From: Armatimonadota bacterium
GTDB lineage: Bacteria > Armatimonadota > HRBIN16
Direction of reading: 5' to 3'
DNA length: 64,000 nucleotides
Assembly (NCBI GenBank): GCA_026003175.1
Contig: BPGT01000002.1
Location: forward strand, 806,001 to 870,000
The position numbers were made by a program, and so were the translations under genes. The notes below the pieces were generated by a model that worked only from the letters and a program-made list of their open reading frames with translations, did not search any database and was not told the DNA's origin. This document shows, piece after piece, positions 1 to 8,514 of the stretch (the stretch's first letter is position 1; the number at the start of each line of letters is the position of its first letter).

Positions 1-1017
1 TCGGGATGCGGCATTAGCGTGGACTTCTCCCCCGACGGCAAGACGCTGCTGGTCAGTGGAGGCGAGAAAGGGCTCGTGCTGGTGAACGCAGACGGTTCCG
101 GAAGCCAGCTTCTGCCAAACACGAAGGGTGCCGGATATGCTCTCTGGAGTCCAGACGGGCGTTACATCCTGTACGGACGCACGGACTGGATGGGTAACCG
201 CGACCGCTCGAAAGTGTTCCTCTACGACTTGCGCACCAAATCCGCCCGTGCTTTGCCGGGATACCTCTCCCCGCCCTACACCTTCAGCGACGACAGCAGG
301 CAGGTGGTGGCATGGGATAAGGAGAAAGCGTGCCTGGTGTGGTTAGATGTGTCCTCTGGCGACAGGTTGCTCGAAGTAGCCTGTCCTGTGACCCCACAAA
401 ACACCCGACTACACTGGCTGCCTGACCGATATGGGGTTGCCTTTATGGCACAGGGAGAAAAAGAAGGCATAGATGTGTATACGGTAGAGGCAGGCAAGGT
501 GTACCGCATCAGCACCACCGGTGATGTGATAGGTTTGGGGCTATCACCGGACGGCAAGCAGTTACTCTGGGCACGGCAAACAGGATACGACACGAACGCT
601 ACCGTGACCACCTTTGCCTACGACCTGGACACCCGAAGCGTGAAAAAGCTTCCCTTGCAGGTGTCGGTGCGCGACCTGGCGCGTGCGACCTTGCCTCGCG
701 GTGCGAAAACCTTTGCCAGGGTGCAGTTCTCACCGGACGGTGAGGCGGTCGTCCTAATGGTCGCAGCAAGGTATGAAGAGAAGGAACTGCCTCTCTACCA
801 GAAGGTTTTCGTATTGCCCACGTCCGGCGGGCGGTCGGTAAGGGTGTTCAGTGTCCAGAGCAACGAGCTCCTGGTAGATGTAGCTTGGTCGCCCAACTCG
901 GAGCAGATGACGTTGCTAACACTCCGGGGCGAAAAGAACATGCAGGTAGAAGAAACCCGATTGCGCCTTCGGGTCGCACGCCCGGACGGCTCCCGGAGGT
1001 GGATGGTCGACCTGTAG
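1..1017 (+). CDS. TolB/WD40-like beta-propeller protein, 5'-truncated by the window
   Basis: The reading frame is open from base 1, so the gene begins upstream; the first usable start inside the window is GTG at 19. Repeated blades carry the FSPDG / WSPDG / LSPDG / WSPNS motif of TolB-type PD40 propellers, spaced through the whole 330+ residues. Such domains normally form a six- or seven-bladed propeller used for protein-protein contact. No catalytic domain follows; the protein ends after the last blade. A strong hairpin lies 7 bases after the stop. Substrate or partner cannot be told. The missing N-terminus could hold a signal peptide or another domain. Confidence 0.8.
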   Translation, partial: SGCGISVDFSPDGKTLLVSGGEKGLVLVNADGSGSQLLPNTKGAGYALWSPDGRYILYGRTDWMGNRDRSKVFLYDLRTKSARALPGYLSPPYTFSDDSRQVVAWDKEKACLVWLDVSSGDRLLEVACPVTPQNTRLHWLPDRYGVAFMAQGEKEGIDVYTVEAGKVYRISTTGDVIGLGLSPDGKQLLWARQTGYDTNATVTTFAYDLDTRSVKKLPLQVSVRDLARATLPRGAKTFARVQFSPDGEAVVLMVAARYEEKELPLYQKVFVLPTSGGRSVRVFSVQSNELLVDVAWSPNSEQMTLLTLRGEKNMQVEETRLRLRVARPDGSRRWMVDL

Positions 1018-1023
1018 CCCTTT

Positions 1024-1059
1024 GGGCAGAGGCTCACTCCCCTTCGTGAGCCTCTGCCC
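1024..1059. terminator. Bidirectional hairpin terminator between converging genes
   Basis: A perfect 14-bp inverted repeat (GGGCAGAGGCTCAC and its complement) closes an 8-base loop and is followed on the + strand by GTTTGT. It sits just past the propeller gene stop and overlaps the last codons of the converging MNT gene. Confidence 0.7.
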
Positions 1060-1366
1060 GTTTGTAGAAGATCACGCCGACGCGCTGGATATGCTCCAGC
1101 ACATCGGGATCGCGGATGTGGCTCAGGATAGAAAGGTCGAACGTATAGGGCAACAGCAGGTCGTCCAGCTCGTCGGCGATGCGGTAGAGGACTTGCAGGG
1201 TTAAGTCCTCCCCACCCACCAGAGTCAGATCAATATCAGAGCCGTTTTTGTAGGTACCCCTTGCGCGGGAGCCATAGAGAATAGCTTTCTGCACCTGCGG
1301 ATACCTTGCCAGCACACTGCAGATTTGTGCAATGACGGATTCCCTCAAGCCAAAGCGAGTGTTCAT
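1034..1366 (-). CDS. MNT-type minimal nucleotidyltransferase, antitoxin of a HEPN/MNT pair
   Basis: A 110-residue protein with the minimal nucleotidyltransferase signature GSRARG followed by SDIDL, which supplies the nucleotide-binding Ser and two metal-binding Asp residues of the polymerase-beta fold. Family knowledge: these proteins pair with HEPN proteins and several have been shown to neutralise the partner by transferring AMP to a tyrosine. The ATG overlaps the stop of the upstream HEPN gene by 4 bases (1363-1366), so the two are translationally coupled in HEPN-then-MNT order. The last codons lie in a terminator hairpin. Antitoxin role is inferred from motif plus context. Confidence 0.88.
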   Translation of the reverse strand: MNTRFGLRESVIAQICSVLARYPQVQKAILYGSRARGTYKNGSDIDLTLVGGEDLTLQVLYRIADELDDLLLPYTFDLSILSHIRDPDVLEHIQRVGVIFYKRAEAHEGE

Positions 1367-1776
1367 TCCCCTCTCACCCTTAGGGCATCCATCGTCTGCT
1401 GAAGCCGAATGAACTCCGCAAAGTAGCGGTTCAGGACGTCACCCACCACCTGCTCGGCAGTTTCCTCATTGTAGGTGTGCACGGTGAGCGTTCGGCTGCG
1501 CACCATGTCCATCCACACATCACCATCCTGAATGATACCTCGCTGGAATGCCATGCGAAAGGCATCACGGCTGCCGTGAATGCCTGTTTCGCCTTGCGAC
1601 TCCAGATAGTCTTTGAGTACGTTCCACGCCAGCTCATAGGTGTACTCAAACGCCTTAATGAGCCCCTGCTTCTCGAACTCGTTGAGGTCACCTTTTTCGA
1701 CAAACCTGCCGAGCTGCGCGAGCGCCTTGGAGAAGTGATTGAGCCGCTGTATCCAGCGAATATCCTGTTCACTCAT
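1363..1776 (-). CDS. HEPN-domain protein (HI0074-like), probable toxin of HEPN/MNT pair
   Basis: This 137-residue all-helical protein matches the nucleotidyltransferase substrate-binding (HI0074) family. It carries an exact R-x4-H-x-Y motif at R95, H100 and Y102 (RTLTVHTY). In active HEPN toxins R and H form the RNase centre, and the Tyr is the residue AMPylated by the partner MNT protein. Length is normal for the family. It is the first gene of a two-gene unit, overlapping the MNT gene by ATGA. No promoter was firmly placed upstream. Function as an RNase toxin is inference from the motif. Confidence 0.85.
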   Translation of the reverse strand: MSEQDIRWIQRLNHFSKALAQLGRFVEKGDLNEFEKQGLIKAFEYTYELAWNVLKDYLESQGETGIHGSRDAFRMAFQRGIIQDGDVWMDMVRSRTLTVHTYNEETAEQVVGDVLNRYFAEFIRLQQTMDALRVRGE

Positions 1777-1899
1777 TGCATACCCTCCCCGGATTTAGCA
1801 TACACCAACCCGCTCGTACAGTCAAACTTGGCGAATTACTTAGCGAGAATAAGATTCATTATCAATTTTTAATTTGATAAAAAAATTTTGTTTATTATA

Positions 1900-1928
1900 T
1901 TGAAAATTATTTTATTGTGATGTATAAT
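1900..1928 (+). promoter_or_regulatory. Sigma70 promoter of the prepilin-like gene
   Basis: TTGAAA at 1900-1905 and a perfect TATAAT at 1923-1928 with a 17-base spacer, in a strikingly AT-rich stretch (about 1850-1930) that stands out from the GC-rich surroundings. AGGAGG follows at 1951-1956 before the ATG at 1963. The stretch 1777-1899 holds nothing else recognisable. Confidence 0.8.
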
Positions 1929-1962
1929 CTCATTGCATATCATCCCTAAAAGGAGGTTCACG

Positions 1963-2712
1963 ATGCAAACCACACGCGATGCAAACAGGCTCGCATTCAC
2001 ACTGATTGAACTGCTCGTCGTTATCGCGATTATCGCGATATTGGCGGCGATACTCTTCCCGGTCTTCGCGCAAGCGCGCGAGAAGGCAAGGCAAGCCTCC
2101 TGCCTGAGCAACCTAAAACAGCTGGCTTTGGCAACGGCGATGTACGTGCAAGACTACGAGGCGTTCCCCATGTATTCTAAAGTGGAGGGGGGCGTAGAGT
2201 ACCGATGGTTTGACCAGGTTCAGCCTTACGTTCGGAGCCAGCAACTCCATTCCTGTCCAACAGTACCCCACCTCAAGTTCGGACGAAACCCTGCCTACGG
2301 CTACAACTATCAGTATCTAGGAAACTCACGCACAAACTGCTTCAATGTGCCGGTCAGTGATGCCCAAATACTCAGTCCGGTAAACACCATCCTCATCGGC
2401 GACAGCCAGGGATCGGGCACACGCATTTGCGATAACGATGAGCCCACTGACCCAGATTACCGCAATCTGGACTGTTTGGGCAATCACGGTTATACCATTG
2501 ATCCGCCGCTACTCCCTCCCTGCCGGAGTGGAGGTGGTCCCAATCGATACGGTACAGGTGGAACACCAGGTGTGCGTACACCTCTACATCCACGCCACAG
2601 CGGCGGCGCAAACATCGCCTTCGTAGATGGGCACGCTAAATGGATGAGAGTAAACGAACTAGACATAGATAACCGCTGGTGGAACGGGCGTTACCCGGAT
2701 CCCACCCCATAG
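1963..2712 (+). CDS. Type IV prepilin-like protein with N-terminal methylation motif
   Basis: The start is ATG 1963, six bases after AGGAGG; a longer frame from 1933 would put the ribosome site inside the gene. The N-terminus is a class III prepilin signal: a short leader, then [14 protein letters not shown] with the conserved Glu at +5 of the mature protein, then a [13 protein letters not shown] helix and a CLSNLKQ segment. The C-terminus has the [16 protein letters not shown] motif of the DUF1559/H-X9-DG pseudopilin family of Planctomycetes and Armatimonadota. It is exported and processed by a prepilin peptidase not in this window. No pilus assembly genes are adjacent, so this is an orphan pseudopilin of unknown role. 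Confidence 0.88.
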   Translation: MQTTRDANRLAFTLIELLVVIAIIAILAAILFPVFAQAREKARQASCLSNLKQLALATAMYVQDYEAFPMYSKVEGGVEYRWFDQVQPYVRSQQLHSCPTVPHLKFGRNPAYGYNYQYLGNSRTNCFNVPVSDAQILSPVNTILIGDSQGSGTRICDNDEPTDPDYRNLDCLGNHGYTIDPPLLPPCRSGGGPNRYGTGGTPGVRTPLHPRHSGGANIAFVDGHAKWMRVNELDIDNRWWNGRYPDPTP

Positions 2713-2721
2713 AAAAGAGCT

Positions 2722-2745
2722 AGCGCGGGGAGCCTTCCCCGCGCT
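2722..2745. terminator. Bidirectional terminator hairpin
   Basis: A 10-bp perfect stem (AGCGCGGGGA / TCCCCGCGCT) with loop GCCT lies between the converging prepilin gene and the glycosidase-like gene. Confidence 0.75.
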
Positions 2746-2749
2746 GGGC

Positions 2750-5626
2750 CTACTCTTTGCGCTTGCGGTGTTTCTTCCCGCCGCGCCTGCGCCGTTTCTT
2801 ACCGGTTGTACCCGATGTCGCTTCTGTGCTCACTTCCCCACTCCGCTCGGGCAATGGGATACCCAGCGCGGTAAGTTGCTCGTGCGTACCGACAGCATAC
2901 AATCCACTCTGCCCCATGCGCATGTTCAGGCGCAGGTTGGCGGCGTCCTCCGCAAGCAGCCGATCTTCTGTAATGTCGTACACGATGTACCGCTGTGGGA
3001 ACTGCAGATGCACCACCCCATCGCCCACCGAATGCACCGCCAGAAAAGGCGGCGCGACACGCACCACGTCACTGCTCTGTGACCACACATGTACCCCGGC
3101 GAACCGACATAAGCCGCGCAGCAGGTCGATACTTAACTGGCGTTCCCCGATGAACACCGAACGCCATGAGCCCATATCTTTGACAGCAATCGATGGCAAG
3201 CCGGTCTGGATGTACTCGCCCAGCACGATAGCCTTTTCATCCAGCACGTAGAACGAGGGGTTGATGCGCTCGCGTACGCCCACCTGTCTGCTGCGCAACC
3301 GCTCTGAGATGGGGTGTCGGTCGTTACTGATGATGGATCCTGTTTCGCTATTCCACGGCTGCGCCTTGATGGCGATGCCCGCTACATCGCGCGGCCCGTC
3401 GGGTGTATAGCCATCTTCGTCATACAATGCCACCGCGTAAAGCCACACCAGCGTTTTGCCGTCACGCTGGAGCCGCTCGCGGATGGCTTCACGCACCTCG
3501 GCGTCTACCTGTATCGGGTTGAGGAAGAGGTACATTCTGGCTTCGGGGAACGCCTTGCGTACGAGGTCGCTTTGCAAGTAGATGCCGTAGTGAATACCCG
3601 CCCGTGCCAGCACCTCCTGCTGCTGGATGAGTAAAGGCTCTAGCAATGCTCTTGGTGACTGAATGCGGGTAAGGCTTCGCTCGTCCACAATCACCGCCAC
3701 CTCTGGTGCTTCAGGAGGGCGCTGTCGGATATGCGCTAGATACAGGGTGGATAGTTTGTCCGCTTGCTGCCAGACCTCGCTATCGCTCACCCAACCTTCT
3801 CCCCACAGGTCCATCCACGAGATGCCCGCATGGTGTACCAGAGCGGTCATTGCGTTGCGCAGTCGTACATGATGGGTGGATTCGGCGTCTGGGCAGCGGG
3901 GGTTATAATCGTCGGGTGTCTCGGTCTGCGCCGTGTGGGGCTTGGTATCATCCTCCAGCACAAACAGTTTGCCGTGCAGACGCACCGACGCCACAGGCAC
4001 CGGCACACTGCCCGGCTGGGCAAGACGCCTGTCGCGATAGGATACCGGTGCGCAAATCAGGTCAATGCTCTGCGCCGATAGCACCTCCGATAGCGCAAGA
4101 TGCCCGCTGTGGGGCACGGGAAAGTCCAGGATGTAGCCGTATGACACCGCCACCAGGCGGCGGTTTTCGCAGTTTCTCTTTACTGTGCGTGAGAGGGCGA
4201 CAATCCGTCGGGCGATGGTTTCGGAGGCGAAGCGCAGATAATCTACATATCTCTGTCCCTTACGGTACTCGTATAGCACCGTAGCGCAAGCGGCGTCACC
4301 CCGGTAAGTGGGCACACTGGCGCTGGTAAACGTCACCGAGCCATCGTGCCACGCCGCCCGTAGCGCGACCACATCGTTTTTATATCGTGCTCGCAACCAC
4401 TGTCGGAAAGCCTCTTGCGCCGCCGGGCTGTAGTCGTACCCTCGCTGATACTCATAGAACCACTCCCGACAGTCCAGATGGTATCCGAGAATATAGCGCG
4501 CTTCTTCTGTGGTTTCCAGCTGACGCACCAGCATGGTCAGCGCTGCTTCCGCCTCCTGCCAGTAGCGTTCGGAGGCAAACGAGGGTTCACCAGTAGAGCC
4601 ATCAGCGTAGGTGGTCATCGCTTCCGGGTACAGCTTCTGCCAGTCGGGCGGCGGGCTGAACACCACCCGAAACATCACGTAGCCCTGAGGGTCGTGCTGG
4701 CGTACCAGATGCAACAGACGCAGCGCTTCGTTGACACTGTAAGAAACCAGCGGCACGGATACGGGCAGTTCCAGCAGCAAGGCGTGCAGGTGTACGCCCG
4801 CAGATGCTGCCTGTCGAATCTGCTCACACACTCTGCGTTCCGACGCCGCCGAGTCGATGTTGCCAAAGAAGAAGAGGGGTACCACCGGCTCGCCGTCGAT
4901 GATTATCTCCGGGTGACCTTGCCGAATACCCAGACGGACTCCCTCACGCTTGCGCCTGCGTTGTTCTACTACGCTTTCCTCTTCGGCAACCGCTTCCAAC
5001 GTTGTTGCTCGACGGGCACGTCGCCGACGAGTGGGAGGAGCCAAGGCCTCTTCCGTGGCGGGCAAGGGTGCCTCCGGCTCCGGTGCTTCTACTACTTCCA
5101 GTAGCGATTTCCCCGACTCAACAGCCCCTGCAGGCGGTGCTGGAGCGGAAGTTTCTTCAACGGTCACCTCCGCCACAGCCGTTGCTATCTCACCAGAGGG
5201 ATCTTCGGATGGCGCGATGACAGTCTCCACCGGAGCCTCCGTTCGTTTTGTCCGTCTGCGAGTGGAACTGCGTCGGCGGCGCGTGGTTGTTGCGGGCTGG
5301 ACGTCAGATGCCTCAGGTTGGTGTGTGGCATCCGCTGCGCCGATCGGCTGATCGGGCTGGGGGAGAGCCTCGGCAGATTCAGCCGCGGCGGGATGTTCTA
5401 TGCCTTCTGCTGCTTCAGGTGCCTCGGCAAGCTCTGCTTCTACTGCCTTTGCTTTGGCAGACCTGCGGCGCGAGCGACGCTTTGGCGCAGTTGCCGATTC
5501 GGATGGAGATACCTCCGCAGAGTCGGCAGCACTGTTCTGCAGCTGACCGACTGCTTCTGGCACCTGCGATGACTCAGCTGTTGACTCTGCGCTCTCCGGC
5601 GCGGAGCGACGTCGACGTGGTGGCAT
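2750..5626 (-). CDS. Glycoside hydrolase-like (clan GH-A, GH42-resembling) protein with Arg-rich low-complexity arms
   Basis: A 958-residue protein in three parts. Residues 1 to about 225 are low-complexity Ala/Glu/Pro sequence broken by basic blocks (PKRRSRRRSAKAK, TTRRRRSSTRRRTKR, TRRRRARRA). From about 230 a TIM-barrel-like core begins with EIIIDGEPVVPLFFFGNID, then a helix-strand pattern resembling beta-galactosidase-type enzymes (YILGYHLDCREWFYEYQRGYDYSPAAQEAFRQWL, split here as GYHLDCREWF and AFRQWLRARY). The C-terminus is again basic (KKRRRRGGKKHRKRKE). No signal peptide is visible, so it is probably cytoplasmic. I cannot place the two catalytic acids with confidence: the usual NE pair is RE here. 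It lies 23 bases after the HAD gene in the same direction. The family call is moderate; the function is unknown. Confidence 0.65.
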   Translation of the reverse strand: MPPRRRRSAPESAESTAESSQVPEAVGQLQNSAADSAEVSPSESATAPKRRSRRRSAKAKAVEAELAEAPEAAEGIEHPAAAESAEALPQPDQPIGAADATHQPEASDVQPATTTRRRRSSTRRRTKRTEAPVETVIAPSEDPSGEIATAVAEVTVEETSAPAPPAGAVESGKSLLEVVEAPEPEAPLPATEEALAPPTRRRRARRATTLEAVAEEESVVEQRRRKREGVRLGIRQGHPEIIIDGEPVVPLFFFGNIDSAASERRVCEQIRQAASAGVHLHALLLELPVSVPLVSYSVNEALRLLHLVRQHDPQGYVMFRVVFSPPPDWQKLYPEAMTTYADGSTGEPSFASERYWQEAEAALTMLVRQLETTEEARYILGYHLDCREWFYEYQRGYDYSPAAQEAFRQWLRARYKNDVVALRAAWHDGSVTFTSASVPTYRGDAACATVLYEYRKGQRYVDYLRFASETIARRIVALSRTVKRNCENRRLVAVSYGYILDFPVPHSGHLALSEVLSAQSIDLICAPVSYRDRRLAQPGSVPVPVASVRLHGKLFVLEDDTKPHTAQTETPDDYNPRCPDAESTHHVRLRNAMTALVHHAGISWMDLWGEGWVSDSEVWQQADKLSTLYLAHIRQRPPEAPEVAVIVDERSLTRIQSPRALLEPLLIQQQEVLARAGIHYGIYLQSDLVRKAFPEARMYLFLNPIQVDAEVREAIRERLQRDGKTLVWLYAVALYDEDGYTPDGPRDVAGIAIKAQPWNSETGSIISNDRHPISERLRSRQVGVRERINPSFYVLDEKAIVLGEYIQTGLPSIAVKDMGSWRSVFIGERQLSIDLLRGLCRFAGVHVWSQSSDVVRVAPPFLAVHSVGDGVVHLQFPQRYIVYDITEDRLLAEDAANLRLNMRMGQSGLYAVGTHEQLTALGIPLPERSGEVSTEATSGTTGKKRRRRGGKKHRKRKE

Positions 5627-5649
5627 CTTGTTAAACAGCCTCCTTTATC

Positions 5650-6390
5650 TCACGGCGTTTCCTTCGCCGCGGGGATGCCGACACGTGCCACCTCTGGCTC
5701 GGCGCGCCGTGAAAACGACCGGAAAAACTCCCGAAGCTGGGCAGGTTCTTCAAACAGCCAGTCGGGCGTCTCCGCACGCAGTACCTCCACTGGATGCGCG
5801 CCCCAACCGACCGCAATCACCCGCACCCCTGCTTCACGGGCACACTGGATGTCGTACACCGTATCGCCCACGAACACGGCTTCTTGTGGAAGCGCACCCA
5901 GCCTCTGCAGTGCTACCAGCACCGGGTCGGGCGCGGGCTTCGGGCGAGCTACGTCGGACGCACTGACCACCGCGTCTACCCATCCGTTTAAGTTCAAACG
6001 CGGTAGAAACGTTTCCAGCTCCAGCCTGTTCTTCGAGGTGACCAGAGCCGTTCGCAACCCTGCACGTTTTGCTTCCTTCAGCGCGTCTACCGCTTCCGGG
6101 ATGACCTGTTCTAGATGCTTGTGCGCTTCGTAATAGGCGATCTCATCCGCTTCCATCGCGCGGTGGTTCGGCACAAAGTCCACCAGATGGTCGAACAGGC
6201 GTACCTGTTTGTGTAGCGGGAGTCCAATCGTTCGACGCAGCTCGTCTCTCGAAATCTGCACTCCCAGGTGTTTGCGGAAAGTATGGTCTAAAGCGCGGAC
6301 GATTAACTCCACGGTGTCGACCAGAGTACCGTCTATATCGAACAGCGCGCAACGAAAAGGTGGCTGTGTCGCTGTCAATGCACCCCTCAT
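5650..6390 (-). CDS. HAD-superfamily phosphatase (phosphoglycolate phosphatase-like)
   Basis: All four HAD motifs are present: I, FDIDGTLVDT (nucleophile and acid Asp); II, VTSKN; III, Lys in KPAPDPVLVAL; IV, FVGDTVYDIQCAREAG. A helical C1 cap sits between motifs I and II, typical of the Gph/PpaX group of small phosphatases. At 246 residues the length is normal. The ATG at 6388-6390 has a weak ribosome site; an in-frame TTG slightly downstream is preceded by a GAGGGG and is an alternative start. It is divergent from the transketolase genes, with a palindromic operator between them, and leads into the glycosidase-like gene. The substrate cannot be told from sequence. Confidence 0.85.
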   Translation of the reverse strand: MRGALTATQPPFRCALFDIDGTLVDTVELIVRALDHTFRKHLGVQISRDELRRTIGLPLHKQVRLFDHLVDFVPNHRAMEADEIAYYEAHKHLEQVIPEAVDALKEAKRAGLRTALVTSKNRLELETFLPRLNLNGWVDAVVSASDVARPKPAPDPVLVALQRLGALPQEAVFVGDTVYDIQCAREAGVRVIAVGWGAHPVEVLRAETPDWLFEEPAQLREFFRSFSRRAEPEVARVGIPAAKETP

Positions 6391-6448
6391 TACTTGATAG
6401 ATGGACGATGAGAAATTCTTCCTTGTGCATTATACGGGCAAAACCGGT

Positions 6449-6496
6449 GTGTTGTCAACGACATGTTTGACAACACCGCCTCTATCGGGATAGAAT
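6449..6496 (+). promoter_or_regulatory. Promoter of the split transketolase with an overlapping 10-bp palindromic operator
   Basis: A perfect inverted repeat, GTGTTGTCAA (6449-6458) and TTGACAACAC (6467-6476), with an 8-base centre. The right arm contains the -35 hexamer TTGACA (6467-6472); TAGAAT (6491-6496) follows after 18 bases. The position implies repression by a dimeric regulator. It lies between divergent genes, so the HAD gene may share it. Confidence 0.72.
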
Positions 6497-6529
6497 AACC
6501 TTCGAACCCGTGTACAGGAGGTTGGTGCG

Positions 6530-7360
6530 TTGGTCACTACAGATGTTTCCATCGAACAGCTGGAACGAACCGCCCGCAAGCTGCGCCGGCACATTGTGAA
6601 GATGCTGGCAATCGCAGGCAGTGGACACCCCGGCGGTTCCCTTTCCGCTATAGACATCCTCACCGCGCTTTTCTTCGGCAATGTGATGCGCTATAACCCC
6701 CGTAATCCACGTTGGGAAGACCGTGACCGCTTTATTCTCAGCAAAGGACACGCGGTTCCTGCGTTGTACGCGGTGCTCGCCGAAGCGGGGTTTATCCCCG
6801 AAGAATGGCTATGGCAACTGCGCAAGATCGATACCCCGATGCAGGGGCACCCTTCGGTCAAAGACATCCCCGCGCTGGAAGCCTCTACAGGCAGTTTAGG
6901 ACAGGGGTTGAGCATCGGTCTGGGCATGGCGCTGGCAGCGCGGCTGGACAACAAAAGCTATCGCGTGTACGTGATGATTGGCGATGGGGAATCGGAAGAA
7001 GGGCAGATCTGGGAAGCGGCGATGGCAGCCTCGCACTTCCGCGCAGGCAACCTGACCGCTATTCTGGACTATAACCGCTACCAGCTCGACGGCGCCATTG
7101 GCGAGATTATGAGCATCGAGCCGGTCGTCGCCAAGTGGGAAGCCTTTGGCTGGACGGTGCGTGAGATCGATGGACACAATATGCAACAGATTCTGGAAGC
7201 CCTGCACTGGGCAAGAGAGCCGCGGGAGCAGCCCTCTATCATCGTAGCGCACACCGTCAAGGGCAAGGGCGTCTCCTTTATGGAGAACAATAACGAGTTT
7301 CACGGCAAGGCGCCGACGCAGGCTGAACTGGAACAAGCGCTGGTGGAACTCGCAGACTGA
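6530..7360 (+). CDS. Transketolase, N-terminal (TPP-binding) subunit
   Basis: A 276-residue protein equal to the first half of transketolase: GHPGGSLSAIDILTALFF near the N-terminus and the thiamine diphosphate motif GDGESEEGQIWEAA followed by LDYNRYQLDG. It transfers two-carbon ketol units in the non-oxidative pentose phosphate pathway together with the next gene product. The start is TTG at 6530, 8 bases after AGGAGG (6516-6521). The stop overlaps the frame of the C-terminal subunit gene. Split two-gene transketolases are common in archaea, Firmicutes and several deep phyla. Regulated by the palindromic promoter just upstream. Confidence 0.93.
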   Translation: MVTTDVSIEQLERTARKLRRHIVKMLAIAGSGHPGGSLSAIDILTALFFGNVMRYNPRNPRWEDRDRFILSKGHAVPALYAVLAEAGFIPEEWLWQLRKIDTPMQGHPSVKDIPALEASTGSLGQGLSIGLGMALAARLDNKSYRVYVMIGDGESEEGQIWEAAMAASHFRAGNLTAILDYNRYQLDGAIGEIMSIEPVVAKWEAFGWTVREIDGHNMQQILEALHWAREPREQPSIIVAHTVKGKGVSFMENNNEFHGKAPTQAELEQALVELAD

Positions 7361-7389
7361 TGATCAGGGAGAGACAGGAGGAAGTGGCA

Positions 7390-8349
7390 ATGGCAAGACC
7401 ACTGGGTGAAGCCACCCGTGAAGCATACGGCAAAGCACTGGCAGAACTGGGGCGAGAAAACCCGAACATCGTGGTTCTGGACGGTGACCTGTCCAAGTCC
7501 ACGATGACCAAATATTTTGCACAGCAGTTCCCCGACCGCTTCTTCAACGTGGGCATCGCCGAGGCGAACATGGTGGGCATCGCAGCGGGACTGGCGGCAT
7601 CTGGTAAAATCGCCTTCGCGTCCAGCTTTGCCTGCTTCGTGATGTGCAAGGCGTTTGACCAGATGCGTCTGGCGGTGGCTTATAGCGAAAACAACGTAAA
7701 GATTGTGGGTTCACATGGAGGCATCTCCATCGGTGAGGACGGTGTGTCGCAGATGGGGCATGAAGATATCGGGCTGGCGCTGTCGCTGCCAGGCTTTGTG
7801 GTGATGGTTCCTGCCGACGGCGCACAGACTCGCGCGGCGGTGAGAGCAGCAGCGCAGCATGTCGGACCGGTGTACATCCGCGTCGGTCGCCCGAAGGCGC
7901 CCATCGTGTACGAGAACGGATGCCCTGATTTTCAGATCGGCAAAGCCATTACCTTGCGCGACGGGCGTGACGTGACGCTTATTGCCAACGGGTTGATGGT
8001 GGCTGCTGCACTCGATGCCGCCGAGCTGCTAGAACAGCAAGGTATCTCCGCCCGAGTGCTGGACATGCATACCGTGCGCCCACTGGACGAGGAAGCGGTC
8101 GAGAAGGCAGCACGCGAGACCGGAGCCATCGTTGTAGCAGAAGAGCATCTGCTCTATACCGGCTTGGCGTCGCAGGTAGCGATGGCGGCGGCAAAGCGTT
8201 ATCCGGTGCCGATGCGTTTTGTTGGGCTGCACGGTTACGCCGAATCAGGCGCGCCGGACGCGCTGATGCAAAAATACGGCTTGACCGCCGATAACATCGC
8301 CCGTGAGGCGATGGAACTGGTACAGTTGCGTCAAGGAGCCGTCGTGTAG
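7390..8349 (+). CDS. Transketolase, C-terminal subunit
   Basis: A 319-residue protein with the pyrimidine-binding domain (GDLSKSTMT, FFNVGIAEANMVGIAAGLA with the catalytic Glu, SHGGISIGEDGVSQMGHEDIG region) and the C-terminal domain (RVLDMHTVRPLDEEAV). The start chosen is ATG 7390, 8 bases after AGGAGG at 7376-7381; a frame from 7360 overlapping the previous stop would add ten residues and bury that ribosome site. It forms the active heterotetramer with the preceding subunit, the active site lying at their interface. A hairpin terminator ends the two-gene operon. Confidence 0.93.
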   Translation: MARPLGEATREAYGKALAELGRENPNIVVLDGDLSKSTMTKYFAQQFPDRFFNVGIAEANMVGIAAGLAASGKIAFASSFACFVMCKAFDQMRLAVAYSENNVKIVGSHGGISIGEDGVSQMGHEDIGLALSLPGFVVMVPADGAQTRAAVRAAAQHVGPVYIRVGRPKAPIVYENGCPDFQIGKAITLRDGRDVTLIANGLMVAAALDAAELLEQQGISARVLDMHTVRPLDEEAVEKAARETGAIVVAEEHLLYTGLASQVAMAAAKRYPVPMRFVGLHGYAESGAPDALMQKYGLTADNIAREAMELVQLRQGAVV

Positions 8350-8370
8350 CTACCAGCCGCCGGACAAGGA

Positions 8371-8410
8371 GGGCAATCTGCGCTGCGCAGGTTGCCCTGT
8401 GCTTTTCGAA
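8371..8410 (+). terminator. Terminator of the transketolase operon
   Basis: GGGCAA...TTGCCC (8371-8397) with an inner CTGCG/CGCAG pairing forms a long hairpin, followed by TGTGCTTTTC. Confidence 0.7.
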
Positions 8411-8514
8411 TAACTGAAAACTGCTAACTTTACCGGTGTGAGTATCTTGCCAAAATTGCGTGAATGTGCGAAAATAGGCTACCCGATGGGTTTGGGGAAA
8501 GGGAGAGAGATGAA

